From the NCBI GenBank assembly GCA_035236585.1, contig CP141139.1:39813217-39877216 (forward strand): a stretch of 64,000 bases of DNA. Direction: 5' to 3'. The translations under genes were made by a program, and so were the position numbers. The DNA comes from Warburgia ugandensis (taxonomy: Eukaryota > Streptophyta > Magnoliopsida > Canellales > Canellaceae). Within the stretch, counting starts at the first letter, position 1. Every line of letters begins with the position of its first letter. The notes below the pieces were generated by a model. The model made no database searches. It was not told the origin of the DNA and saw nothing but the letters and a program-made list of their open reading frames with translations. Below, piece after piece: positions 39,499 to 51,923 of this stretch.

Positions 39499-42459
39499 TG
39501 TAACACCCCAAATTTTTAAGACATTTTTTTAATAATAATAATGGCATTTTTAATAAGAGCATTTGGGATCCCATGAGAAAGGTTTTATTTGACATTTTAC
39601 TAAAACATATATTAAAAACTCCAAGTGTTAGTTTTCCTTTCTCAAAATGGCATACATATAAATTAAAACATAAATAGATTTAAAACAATAAGCGTATCAA
39701 TCAACGTCAAATAAATCGAAGCCTTTATTTTGAATTAAATAAATATCCAAAACACAATAATAATATGGCTCAGGGTCTATCCATCATAACATCCCATATA
39801 AATGTCCAACGTATGTCTAAACATCTCACTTGAATCCAAAATATAAAGTATACAGTCCATTATTAAATTAAAATGACAATCTTGTTTATTGACTCACATC
39901 ACTGTCTAAAATTCTAGGAAAAGGATCTTCTACAGCTCTCACGGTTTCTCAACAGCCTTGCCTTTCCTGTTATCGCGCTCGTGATCTAAGGCATTGTAAA
40001 ACAAAGCAATGCCTTAGCAAGCTATCGCTTGTGTAGGTACGTAGACAATTAATGTAATAAATGAAATAAATGAATAACAATAATGTTAGAATAACAAGTC
40101 TATCATCTATGAAGTTAGCTGTATCATAAGTCGTGCCAACATAAATGCCAATTTATTTCATATACTAAAACATGCATTTCATAGAGTTGAAAACATGAAA
40201 TGAATCAATGTAAATGAGCATACAATAAGAATAAGGGCACCCTAAGGTAATGGGTCCCACAACATCACACTAACATCACTGATCATGAGTACTCATAGTC
40301 AACCTCTGAGTGTCGTCACACCCAAGCATACCATCCATAACTATGCTCATCATACATGCACACATAATAAGAATATGGGCCATCATGCCGCAGTGGCAAC
40401 CCTCCATGGGTATCAACCATCATCGCTCTTCGTCAACACCATAACGGGAGACTTAGCGTCTGTCCCCATGGAAAGGCTCAGACCGGTAGTGTGGACTATC
40501 TATGTTACCAAACTCCTACCGAATGCCATCCATGGGCAGGTGTCTATCATATCACAATATCATCACATCACAATCTCGGAGGGTGGGTGGCCGGCCCTAT
40601 CCCTCCTAGCATGATGTCCACCGGGTGAGAGCATCTGTCATCAAATATAAAACACGGAAATCATATGAATATGCTAAAACTCAAGAGCACTCATAGCTCA
40701 AAATCTCCAAGACATGCCCCTCATCTTGGGGTTAACCTATAAAAGGACCAACTAATAAGCCTCTATTATTATTTCCATGTCAATCCATGCATTTCTAATA
40801 TAAGATAAGAGATAAGTCACTATTTAAGCATAATTAATTACCATCATGCTCATAAAAACATTTGTCATGAGTTTATTCAATAAAAGATTTCAATTTGTAA
40901 TAATCATAATGTACTCAAAGTCGCATGAAATCCACGGTAAATAATAATTACAATTTAAAACACAATCACGCATGATGTTATGTTTATGCATTGTTTAAAA
41001 ATCAAGGCAAAGCATTAATTGTCATCACTTACCTCAATGTGAGACCACTTAGCTTGCTAATAATCCACTTAACTGGTATATTCAAGTGCACCTGTACATG
41101 TCACATCACTATTTTAAAAAATTTCTAAATTAAAAGTGGTCATTTATAAGTTTTTAAGTTAAAACTAGGCCCGCATCGTCAATACGGTTACAACTCCTCT
41201 TTCCGATCGTGATTTGGACTCCTCTAGCTCCAGAAAATCGAGTTTTAGTGAAAACATACGTAAATGAGGCCTGCCCGACCACCATAAGGTGGTCTATACC
41301 GGCAGCGCTAGTTTTTATCGGTTTATACAGGCATCACGAAGATGCTCAAAACCAAGACGCATCACGGGGACGCGGCGCGTGCGTCCTCGGTACTGTGACG
41401 CACCGCCACGTGCGTCACGGTCACCAGGACGCCGTGCATCTCGATGTTCCGAGACAGCCCACTCGCATGTGCGATGACTGTCAGTAGTGCACCATTCTCA
41501 TTGGGGCGTCCTACTATGCATCCCGGCATCAATGCCAGGGCACCGACGCGGTTGCCGACGCCGAAGAAGACGACTAGATTCCGGTTGTCTCCGGCATGCC
41601 TACAAACCTCCGTTTTGCGCAATTTTTGAGCCATTTTTTTCAGAATTTCCTCTAAAATTCATTTATGCCCTCATTTTTCATTGATTTTTCTCAAGTTCCT
41701 AAAAACATCCATGGGTACTAATTTTCACATTTTTTGGAGAAACCCACTGTTGGATCTCTCCCAAATTTAAAGGGTTTGATCTTGAGTCTCTTGTGCACTA
41801 GTTGGATGGTGCGATTTTCAAACAGATGTGGTTTCATCCATGAAATCATGCTCCAACAGTAGCATGCACAGAGTTCCCAGGAAAAACGTGATTTTTCCTG
41901 ATTTTAAATGTATTTCTAATTTATATTTCCTATTTAATAAATAAATATTTAAGGGTTTCGAACTTACCTCGTCTCGCTAGGGTTGATAGACGTTGCTGGA
42001 GTTCCACTCGCCGAAAAAGTTGAAGTTTTCAGAGCTAGGGTTGAAATGCAACTCAGTGCAAAACGAGGAACAAATGGACTGTTTTGGCACCTGGGGGGGA
42101 ATAGTTATAAGGCTTAGAGTCCTAGGGGAAGAGAAACTCTTCCCTTCACGCCTCTTTCAATGGTTTCTCCTGCGAATTTTGCCGGATCCGGGTAGAGGCG
42201 TGTGGAAGACGGGGGTGCCATTATCAATTTGGGCCCCTGTGTTATACATCTCTGCCAAATGACTAAAATACCCCTATAACCTCAATGGCTCCTAACTCCC
42301 TTGTTTGAGCTTCGTTTTTCATGTTCTTTATGGAGTTGGAATCCTATCGACGAGCACTTTCAAATTCTTAAGTTTTTAGGAAAATTTTCCATCTATAAAA
42401 TTTTAATTTAATTTATTTAATAATTTCTTAATTTGTACTAAAAATTTAAGGATATTACA
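39499..42459 (-). repeat. 3' LTR of element E
   Basis: 2961 bp, reading TGTAATATCC... from 42459 and ending ...GGGTGTTACA at 39499. It contains a GC-rich block with CGTCACG/ACGCAC motifs (about 41330-41560) and the conserved LTR segment 40210-40740. Open frames in the GC-rich block (41209-41634) overlap on both strands and have no known domain. Confidence 0.9.
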
Positions 42460-42537
42460 TCCTTCCCTCATAAAAATTTTGTCCTCGAAATTTAGCTACA
42501 TACCTCTATGTAAATAACTCTAGATGGATCCTTTGCA

Positions 42538-42864
42538 TCACCTATTTGTTTCCCAGGTAGCCTCGTGAAATGAATGATGCTGCGAAAGGACTTTGACCAA
42601 TGCAATGGTCTTATTCCTTAACTCTTTGACTTTTGTATCCAGTATGCGCACTAGTCTCTCCTCAACCGTCATATCAGACTGTAGCTCTGCTGGGATCTGC
42701 TCCAACACGTGTGAGGGATTTGGCACGTATTTCCTCAACATAGACACGTGAAAGACGTCATGTACATTTGCCAGCTGTGGTGGTAAGGCTAGCTGATATG
42801 CCACTGACCCAACTCTGCGTAAGATCTCAAAAGGTCTAATATACCTGGGGCTAAGCTTCACCAA
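42538..42864 (-). CDS. E pol: integrase C-terminus and chromodomain-like tail
   Basis: A 108-codon open piece of the polyprotein. It contains the GPY-like module LSPRYIRPFEILRRVGSVAY, then HDVFHVSMLRKYVPNPSHVL, then the type II chromodomain-like segment of Tekay/Del elements (NKTIALVKVLSQHH...EATWE). Such tails are thought to steer integration into particular chromatin. It is separated from the integrase core upstream by frameshifts and a stop. The stop at its end lies about 70 bp from the polypurine tract. Confidence 0.85.
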   Translation of the reverse strand: MVKLSPRYIRPFEILRRVGSVAYQLALPPQLANVHDVFHVSMLRKYVPNPSHVLEQIPAELQSDMTVEERLVRILDTKVKELRNKTIALVKVLSQHHSFHEATWETNR

Positions 42865-43078
42865 ATCTCAATACTCCTTTCATAGGAGAAACTTTCAAGA
42901 ACACATGCTCACCTTCAAAGAACTCTAAGTCCTTTCACCTCTTGTCTGCATAACTTTTCTATAGACTGTGAGCTGTCAATAACCTTTTTCGGATGAGTTG
43001 GACTTTCTCTGCGCACTCTTCCACTAACTTAAACTTCACCACGTGTCTTTCTCCTACATCACTCCAACATAAGGGTGA

Positions 43079-43597
43079 CTAACAAGGTCTGCCATAAAGT
43101 GCCTCGTATGGAGCCATACCAATACTAGCGTGCTGACTATTATTATAGGCGAATTCCACCAAAGGTAAATGATCTTCCCAGCTACCCTTCCAATCCATAA
43201 CATAAGCTCGTAGCATATCCTCAATAGTCTGGATGGTCCTCTCGCTCTGTCCGTCTGTCTGAGGATGGAATGCTGTGCTAAATTTCAGTCTCAACCCTAA
43301 CGCCTCTTACACACTCTTCTAGTATTTTGAGGTAAACCACATATCTGGATCTGATATAATCATCAAAGGAACCCCATGTATACTTACGATCTCTTTCACA
43401 TATAATTTCGCCAAACTATCCACAGTCCGATTCTGTCAGATAGGAAGGAAATGAGCGAACTTGGTCAACCTGTCCACAACAACCCATATCATGTCGTGGC
43501 CACTAGCTGTCCTTGGAAGACCCAGAACAAAGTCCATGGTAATATGATCCCACTTCCACTCAGGAAGGTCCACTGTCTGGAGTAGTCCTGGTGGACG
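43079..43597 (-). pseudogene. E pol: integrase core (broken)
   Basis: The minus-strand translation with stops shows the catalytic core in order: [20 protein letters not shown] with the first Asp (about 43480-43535), IISDPD (about 43355) with the second Asp, and HPQTDGQSERTIQTIEDMLR (about 43205-43265) with the catalytic Glu region. It ends with FAYNNSQHASIGMAPYEALY. Stops interrupt it at 43595 (after VKAEH), near 43438, and after GRPC at 43079. The active-site residues remain recognisable, but the protein cannot be made as one piece. Confidence 0.85.
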
Positions 43598-44734
43598 CTA
43601 GTGCTCAGCCTTGACCTGCTGACAGGTCAAACATCGTGCAACGCACTCTCCAACATCCTTTTTCATACCATTCCACCAGAAATGCCTCTTGAGATCCTGA
43701 TACATCTTTGTACCCCTAGGATGAATTGTATATGGGGACTGGTGCACTTCTTGAAGTAACTCACGCCTCAATTCGTCATCTGCCAGTACTACCAACCTTC
43801 CCTTAAATCTAACTCCTCCATCTAATCCCCTCGAAGAATCTGCCTTATCTGTCAATTCTTGTGTTTCTTTATCTTTGTCCTGTGCCTCTAAGATCCTGTC
43901 AAAGAACTTAGACCGAGTCGACAAATTGGCAATCATCACTCTAGACTTCCTACTCAGGGCATCTGCAATGACGTTAGCCTTCCCAATATGGTATTGTATA
44001 GTGAAGTCGAAGTCCTTGAGATACTCCATCCATTTACGCTGCCTCATGTTCAAATCACTCTGAGTAAAGAAGTACTTGAGGCTCTTATGATTAGTGAATA
44101 GCTCAAATCTCTCACCGTAAAGATAATATCTCCAGGACTTCAACACAAATACCACCGCTACTAATTCCAAATCATGTGTTGGGTAATTTACCTCATGTGT
44201 CTTCAACTGTCTAGACACATAGGCAATTACCTTCCCATGTTGCATCAACACTGCTCCTAATCCCTTGTCAGAGGTGTCGCAATAAACCACATAACCGCCT
44301 GCACCAAATGGTAAAGTCAATACCAGAGTAGTAGTAAGTCTCCTCTTGAGCTCTTGGAAGCTCTCCTCGCAAGCCTTGATCCATACAAATTGAGTGTCTT
44401 TCCTGGTCAGGGTGGTCAATGGTAACGCAATCTTAAAGAATCCCTCTATGAAACGACGATAATATCCTGCAAAACCGAGAAAACTGCGTATCTCAATCAC
44501 TATCTTGGGCCTCTCCCAGTATAGTACTGCCTCTACCTTTACTGAATCCACGGCCACTCCATCTTTAGATATGACGTGGCCTAAGAAATGCACCTGGTTT
44601 AGCCAAAAATCACACTTACTAAACTTGGCATACAACTGATGTTGACGAAGTGTGTCCAATACCGTGTGGAGATGCTCTCTATGTGCCTCATGACTAGGCG
44701 AATAAATCAAGATGTCATCAATGAATACAATCAC
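43598..44734 (-). CDS. E pol: RT palm end, RNase H, integrase zinc finger
   Basis: The longest open piece of the element (378 codons). It begins with the RT catalytic box FIDDILIYS (residues 4-12), followed by [19 protein letters not shown] and the RT thumb/connection. RNase H follows with [15 protein letters not shown] (about residues 152-166), [16 protein letters not shown] and a C-terminal DALSRK. After a variable linker there is an HHCC-type integrase zinc finger near the end (H..H about 30 residues before C..C in [11 protein letters not shown]). The upstream RT half is in another frame, joined by a frameshift at about 44731. Confidence 0.9.
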   Translation of the reverse strand: MIVFIDDILIYSPSHEAHREHLHTVLDTLRQHQLYAKFSKCDFWLNQVHFLGHVISKDGVAVDSVKVEAVLYWERPKIVIEIRSFLGFAGYYRRFIEGFFKIALPLTTLTRKDTQFVWIKACEESFQELKRRLTTTLVLTLPFGAGGYVVYCDTSDKGLGAVLMQHGKVIAYVSRQLKTHEVNYPTHDLELVAVVFVLKSWRYYLYGERFELFTNHKSLKYFFTQSDLNMRQRKWMEYLKDFDFTIQYHIGKANVIADALSRKSRVMIANLSTRSKFFDRILEAQDKDKETQELTDKADSSRGLDGGVRFKGRLVVLADDELRRELLQEVHQSPYTIHPRGTKMYQDLKRHFWWNGMKKDVGECVARCLTCQQVKAEH

Positions 44735-45195
44735 GACTTATCCAAATAAGCTCGAAAAACATGGTTCATTAGATCCATGAACACTGCAGGTGCGTTTGTC
44801 AATCCAAACGGTATCACTAGGAACTCATAATGACCATAACGACTTCTAAAGGCAGTCTTCGAGATATCCTCTTCTCTAACCCTTAGCTGATGATACCTTA
44901 ACCTCAGATCTATCTTGGAGAACACTTGGGCCGATTGGAGCTGATCAAATAAATCATCTATGCGTGGCAAAGGGTATCGGTTCTTTATAATAACACTGTT
45001 CAACAACCGATAGTCAATGCATAGTCTCAGTGATCCATCCTTTTTCTTCACTAAAAGGACTTGTGCTCCCCATGGTGATCCACTCGGCCTGATGAAGCCC
45101 TTATCCAATAACTCTTGCAATTGTACCTTAAGCTCTCTCAACTCTGTTGGAGCCATCCTGTATGGTGCCTTAGAGATAAGCAATGTACCCGGCAC
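44731..45195 (-). CDS. E pol: reverse transcriptase N-terminal half
   Basis: A 154-codon piece encoding [64 protein letters not shown], and [13 protein letters not shown] with the motif A aspartate. It ends with [18 protein letters not shown]. The usual RSGYHQ of motif A reads RLRYHQ here, an unusual substitution. It overlaps the next pol piece by four bases in a different frame, so one indel separates the RT halves. Confidence 0.9.
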   Translation of the reverse strand: MPGTLLISKAPYRMAPTELRELKVQLQELLDKGFIRPSGSPWGAQVLLVKKKDGSLRLCIDYRLLNSVIIKNRYPLPRIDDLFDQLQSAQVFSKIDLRLRYHQLRVREEDISKTAFRSRYGHYEFLVIPFGLTNAPAVFMDLMNHVFRAYLDKS

Positions 45196-45267
45196 TAAGT
45201 CAATGATAAAGTCAATCTCCCTATTTGGCGGTAATCATGGTAATTCCTCAGGAAATACATCAGCAAA

Positions 45268-45861
45268 TTAACAGACAACATCAATCTCGTCAAGCCGTGG
45301 TTGCTCATTATCCTCAACAATCACATATGTGAGGAATGCGTTACACCCTCGTGCATAAAATTGTGCCGCCTTCATAGCAGAGATGATGCATGTACCTGAC
45401 TGATCTTTCCTACCTTGGAACATTATTTCTAGTTGCCCAGGTATAAGAAAAGTAACTCGCTTCTTTCGGCAGTCTACTTTAGCCCCATAGTTGGCTAACC
45501 AATCCATCCCAAGAATAATATCGTAGTCTACCATGTCTAGTAAGATGAAGTTAGTGTCCATACTCACGCCTGATATCTCTATAGGTATTTCTCTAAGATA
45601 TTCTGTAGTCTCTACTGTCTCTCCCACAGGTGTCATAATATCTAATCCAAATGCTAGTTTGTGTACACATACATCAAGGTAAGATACAAAAATACATGAT
45701 ATAAAAGAATGTGTAGACCCTGTGTCGAAAAGAACTTTGGCATGTCGATCTGAGACTAGAAGAGTACCTTCTACGACCTGGTGTGATGCCTGCGCCTGTC
45801 CTAATGTGATGGCAAATAGTCGTCCCTGGCTACGTGGCGCAGTAGCTGTCTCTGCACCCAT
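45268..45861 (-). CDS. E retropepsin-like protease
   Basis: A 197-codon open piece. The aspartic protease catalytic motif VLFDTGSTHSFIS lies at about residues 43-55, and the second conserved strand VDYDIILGMDWL at about residues 111-122. A stop follows DEIDVVC, after which the linker FADVFPEELP leads towards RT, so one nonsense change separates protease from RT. In an active element it would be part of a gag-pol polyprotein. Confidence 0.9.
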   Translation of the reverse strand: MGAETATAPRSQGRLFAITLGQAQASHQVVEGTLLVSDRHAKVLFDTGSTHSFISCIFVSYLDVCVHKLAFGLDIMTPVGETVETTEYLREIPIEISGVSMDTNFILLDMVDYDIILGMDWLANYGAKVDCRKKRVTFLIPGQLEIMFQGRKDQSGTCIISAMKAAQFYARGCNAFLTYVIVEDNEQPRLDEIDVVC

Positions 45862-45891
45862 CTCAGTCTGCCTCTCTCTTTGTCCCTTAGG

Positions 45892-46946
45892 ACAGTCCTT
45901 AATAAAGTGGCCTACATCTCCATAGTTGAAACACCTTATGGCTGTCTCTGGAAAGGTGTATAGGGTTGTCGCTGTGGTTGAAGCTGCCTCTGCTGCTATG
46001 GCTTGTCAAATCTATTGCACCCTCGCCCAGGGTGCCAACCCTTGCTCCTATCACATCTCTTCCTCTCAGTATCACTCTTAAATTTGGCCTGCGGTGGATG
46101 ACCTAATGCACCATGTGTCTGCATAGAACCAAATGGTCTCTTGCCTTTAAAGGGCTGGAATGCACTCCCTTTAGTCTTGAGAGAGTTCTTCTCATGCATG
46201 GAAGCCATGTCAGCAGCATCTCGCACAGAAGTAGGTCACAAAGAAATCACTCGATCTCTCAGCCAAGGTGCCAACCCATCCACAAATCTGTCAATTGCCT
46301 CTGTGTCTGAGGCCAGCGCGTGAGGTGCAAATCTCCTCAGTGGTGTGTAAATTGGTTCAGATACTGCTGAATTGTCATGTCTCTCTGCTCCAAAGTGACA
46401 AACTCTTTCTTCATTGACTGCAATGCATGGGGTGGAAAGTACTGAGTGTCGAAAGCCTATTTAAAGGCTGCCCATGTCATCGTCTCGGTCGGATCTGATC
46501 AGGTGAGTGTAAAGGTCTGCCACTAGAAGCCTGCCTCACCTTTCAATAGGTAGGAGGCTACTCTAACTTGATCCTCTAGTGAGATTTTCATAGCTTCAAA
46601 TGTCCTTTTCCTCCTCAAATAACCATCGCTTGGCCTCCGTGTTACAATCGCCATAAAAGGGTTTCACCATCTTTTGAAATCTCTCTAATAATTTATCCGT
46701 CTTCTTAGAGTTGCTAGTAGCATCACCCTCAGTGGTCTTTGGTGCTGGTAGTTCCTGTATTAGTTGGGAGGAATGAATTGATGAGACCATGGGTGCCACT
46801 TGAGGTGGTGGAATAGGGCTAGGGTTAGCAGTGTCAATAGCTGTCCTAACCTGCTGTTGTATAAGTGGTACTAGCCCTGACATTAAATGATTCAATAACT
46901 CGGCATCATAATCTCCTTGATCAGAGGACTCAACAGGTGGGGCCAT
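45892..46946 (-). pseudogene. E gag (broken)
   Basis: The first 116 codons (46946-46596) are open and include VESSDQGDYDAEL and KPFYGDCNTEAKRWLFE. Capsid-like segments then continue in shifted frames, with RVASYLLKGEAGFWWQ, TMTWAAFK and YFPPHALQSMKKEFVTLEQR in order down to about 46390. The zinc knuckle at 45892-45933 reads CFNYGDVGHFIKDC, so the second cysteine of the CCHC box is replaced by tyrosine. The 46596-46946 start codon fits the expected distance from the PBS. Confidence 0.85.
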
Positions 46947-47100
46947 GGGTGTAGTAGGGGTAGACCTTGTCCTTCTTCAAGGAGTCATCTGTCAAAAGTT
47001 TTAAATGTCACTAAGTGTAAGTTCCTCTCTCTACAACAATTATGGACTGTTACTCACATATAAATGGATATTTTGCAAGGATTATGATGGACTAGACTGG

Positions 47101-47113
47101 GCTCTAATACCAA
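47101..47113 (-). other. primer-binding site of element E
   Basis: The complement reads TTGGTATTAGAGC, one change (C to T) from the tRNA-iMet consensus TTGGTATCAGAGC. It starts three bases after the end of the 5' LTR. Confidence 0.9.
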
Positions 47114-47116
47114 CTT

Positions 47117-48690
47117 TGTAACACCCCGGATTTTTAAGATATTTTTTTTATAATAATAATGGCATTTTTAATAAGTGCATTTGGGATCCCATGAGAAAGG
47201 TTTTATTTAACATTTTCCTAAAACATATCTTAAAAACTCCGAGTGTTAGTTTTCCTTTCTCAAAATGGCATACATATAAATTAAAACATAAATAGATTTA
47301 AAGCAATACGCGTATCAATCAACGTCAAATAAATCGACGCCTTTATTTTGAATCAAATAAATATCTAAAACACAATAATAATATGGCCTAGGGTCTATCC
47401 ATCATAACATCCCATATAAATGTCCAACGTATGTCTAAACATCTCACTCGAATCCAAAATATAAAGTATACAGTCCATTATTAAATTAAAATGACAATCT
47501 TGTTTATTGACTCACATCACTGTCTAAAATTCTAGGAAAAGGATCTTCTGCAGCTCTCACGGTTTCTCAACAGCCTTGCCTTTCCTGTTATCGCCCTCGT
47601 GATCTAAGGCATTGCAAAACAAAGCAATGCCTTAGCAAGCTATCGCTTGTGTAGGTACGTAGACAATTAATGTAATAAATGAAATAAATGAATAACAATA
47701 ATGTTAGAATAACAAGTCTATCATCTATGAAGTTAGCTGTATCATAAGTCGTGCCAACATAAATGCCAATTTATTTCATATGCTAAAACATGCATTTCAT
47801 AGAGTTGAAAACATGACATGAATCAATGTAAATGAGCATACAATAAGAATAAGGGCACCCTAAGGTAATGGGTCCCACAACATCACACTAACATCACTGA
47901 TCATGAGTACTCATAGCCAACCTCTGAGTATCGTCACACCCAGGCATATCATCCATAACCATGCTCATCATACACGCACACATAATAAGAATATGGGCCA
48001 TCATGCCGTAGTGGCAACCCTCCATGGGTATCAACCACCGCCGCTCTCCGTCGACACCATAACAGGAGACTTAGCATCTGTTCCCATGGAAAGGCTCAGA
48101 CCGGTAGTGTGGACTATCCATGTTACCAAACCCCTACCGAATGCCATCTATAGGCAGGTGTCTATCATATCATAATATCATCACATCACAATCTCGGAGG
48201 GTGGGTGGCTGTCACCCCAACCCGGTGTGGGTGGCTAACCACACGTGGGCGTTCGTGTGTGGTAAGACACGTGGGGACGCGTGTCCCCTAAGGGGGAGAG
48301 GTTGTGAAGCCTTGGCCGATGAGGGCAGGCCAATAGGGCTGGTAGGATTTTAGGCAAGGTGAGAGACTGAGAGTTAGTCCCACATCGCTAAGGGAAAGTT
48401 ACTGGGCTCTTGATAAGAGTGATGAGGACTTCCCTTACAATGAGGCCTCCCTCGTCAAAGGGACCAAAACCCTGCGGGTTGCCAAGATGGTTTGAGGGGG
48501 AGGGCCCCAACATAATCTGAGGGACCCAGAGGGGACAATATCGCTTCCGCTGTGCTAGGGAAGGAGTTCCTCCTCACATGAACGAGGCCTTTTCCCTGGG
48601 CAACTGGGGAAGAACAAAACCATGCGGGGTGTATGGGCACTTCGTCACGGACAATATCGTTGCAGGGTGTGGGCCCTTAGGCTGTTACAA
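47117..48690 (-). repeat. chimeric 5' LTR of element E
   Basis: 47117-48209 matches the 3' part of the E 3' LTR (39499-40595). At 48209/48210 homology stops inside GGGTGGGTGGC. The remaining 48210-48690 is a different 481-bp unit that itself has LTR-like ends. The outer end abuts the ATGAT target duplication. Confidence 0.88.
48210..48690 (-). repeat. foreign LTR-like unit in E 5' LTR
   Basis: 481 bp, much more GC-rich than its surroundings. On the minus strand it begins TGTAACAGCC and ends GGGGTGACA, i.e. TG...CA ends. It contains CGATATTGTCC twice (near both 48650 and 48540) and GATGTGGGACTAAC, motifs familiar from short plant LTRs such as TRIM-type elements. It is not flanked by its own target duplication: the left flank is GTGGC and the right flank ATGAT. 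Confidence 0.7.
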
Positions 48691-49971
<1,281 letters not shown>

Positions 49972-49976
49972 CCATG

Positions 49977-50430
49977 TCTGAGTCTCTATGGTTAGCCCTG
50001 GTCCTAATAGAATCCCTCTCAAATATAGAGGTCATGTCGTTGCCTCTACCACCAAATGTAGAGCACGCTAAAATCAACTGATTCCTCAATCCAAGCGTCA
50101 ACTCATCAATGAATCTATCCTCCACCTCCTAATCTATAGTAATGGCGGTAGATCGATTCAATTACTATTGAACTACATGATCTCTCTACTATGAAGTAGC
50201 CAACTCTCTTTGTATCACCAGTTGCTTACAAGGTAAAGACACTGATCTTCATATGCCTTCTTAAGGACCTTCTAGACAAAGTCTCAGTAATGGAGGGATG
50301 TGCCCTCTTAAACGACTATCACCAGGATCCTTATAATTACATTTTTGGTGTCCAAAAATGAGATTCACATTAAGATTTGAGCTAAAATTCCTAAAAGGAC
50401 TAAGTAGCATCTTCTCTCAATTATAGTAGC
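49977..50430 (-). pseudogene. G1 gag, N-terminal part
   Basis: The sequence aligns with the E gag region 46200-46480 (shared CATGTC, GTCAACTCATC/AACCCATC, GAATCTATC and the following CTCTCTACT..GAAGTA block). It continues in the gag end at 37500 once LTR C is removed at the CCATG duplication. Many stops. Confidence 0.6.
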
Positions 50431-51908
50431 CATATGCTAGGGTATTCTAATACTTATAAAGACTCATAACAATCTATCATGTTCTATGGATTTTGAACTC
50501 ATCAAATAACTCTCTACTTTAACAATTCATTCATAATCATGTCTGAAATTTATGATCAAATTATTACCATGATTCAAATGTTCTCATATAGATTGGCATT
50601 AAAACCTTCTAGTATCCATGCTTTCATTAGATTTCCATTAGGATTACCAACATGTTCATACCGATGTCAAAATTCTCTTATTCATATTACAATCCATTCA
50701 TTGTGTTCATGTCCGGATCCTCTTACTTAATACACACATATAATAAGTACTTTTTTTATCAAAAAATAAATTAAACAACAAATGTTAGATACTCCCATAT
50801 AGTATAATGTCTAAATAAACCCCTTTTTTCTTCTAATATCATAAGAAATCATTTGAACTCATTCACGAAGTTTTTTGTATTCATGCTTCGATTCTCCACT
50901 CATTTGCTGATCTTTCTTATCATTTAGTAATCATCTTTATAAAATAGTTGTTATATCCTCTAAGCATTGTCCACCTCTAATTAATAACTAGAACTCTCAA
51001 GAATCATTAAATAGGTATTTACTTCTCAATGATAACTAGTTGTCTATAAGGAATAACTCATTTTCACCTCATTGATGAATAATTCATTTACATAAGTTAG
51101 TAAAACTGCCACTGATTTTCATAATACCAAAATTTAATCCATCATATATATCCACTACATGTATGGACTAATATTTAAATTCTCTCAATTTTCTCTAACT
51201 AATGTTGTAATTCTCTTAATTTTCTCAAGTTCTCTTCCATTGTGACTATTTTCTGCTCTATTTTTCATTACAATCGTAATATTATTGTGCAATAGTTATC
51301 ATAATCTTCAAAGGTCTATATACATCATCAAAATTAAAACTTGAATCCTCAAAAGTTCGCCCCTGCGAATAGATCCATCAACTATCAAAGTTTTCATTTA
51401 GATATACTAATTTTATACTCTTATACTACTTATTCCTTACTTTAAGAACAATACTAATTTTGTAAGAGTACTCTTACTCCCACTAGGACTAAAAATATAT
51501 TGTCTTCTTCGAACATGCTGACCCTTGTGGATTGCATCTGTTTCTACATTCATCAACATTGCCTATACGAGTTATTCATGTAACTCATATCTAAACAACT
51601 CATTCTCACTTAATTGACTATATATGACTTTTGGACCTATTGGATTGGCTATGAAAGGAGTGACTAAGCTCTTAGAGAGTTCCTTGGAACTCTTATAACT
51701 AGCACGTCTCCCACTCCGCAGGCAATGTGGTACTAACTCTTAGGGTTACCCATAGCAAACACCCCTAAGCAAACATCCTATCGCTCCATGCCCCTCTTAG
51801 GACCACCCACCAGGACTAACCAAGGCCAATAGGCTCCCTCTTCACCCCTTAGGAAATTCATGTCCTCGCAGACCATGAGCCGCTAACCCACTATCATGAG
51901 AGGAACTA
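50431..51908 (-). mobile_element. G1 leader between PBS and gag
   Basis: About 1.5 kb of AT-rich sequence without coding domains. Around 50935-50985 it matches the G2 leader (35550-35600). A long untranslated leader seems to be a trait of this family. Confidence 0.55.
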
Positions 51909-51921
51909 GCTTTGATGCCAA
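51909..51921 (-). other. primer-binding site of G1 (decayed)
   Basis: The complement reads TTGGCATCAAAGC, two changes from the tRNA-iMet consensus, directly beside the LTR end. Confidence 0.75.
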
Positions 51922-51923
51922 CT

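Larger units (their letters stand above)
39499..48690 (-). mobile_element. Tekay-type Ty3-gypsy element E (near complete)
   Basis: A 9.2-kb minus-strand element inserted in LTR C. The ATGAT target duplication lies at 39494-39498 and 48691-48695. Order on the minus strand: 5' LTR (48690-47117), PBS (47113-47101), gag, protease, RT, RNase H, integrase, chromodomain-like tail, polypurine tract (42471-42460), 3' LTR (42459-39499). The shared part of the two LTRs differs at roughly one base in twenty by eye, so this is the youngest element here. Frameshifts and stops (gag near 46596, after protease, within RT near 44731, before and within integrase) make it non-functional. The 5' LTR is chimeric. 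Confidence 0.92.

Noticed and set aside
41209..41684. Several overlapping frames on both strands in a GC-rich block
   Set aside because: They lie in the E 3' LTR. Open frames arise from GC-rich composition and are unconserved.
48210..48690. Simple later insertion of a solo LTR into the E 5' LTR
   Set aside because: The unit has no target duplication of its own, and the E LTR sequence does not resume beyond 48690; LTR C does, with the ATGAT duplication.
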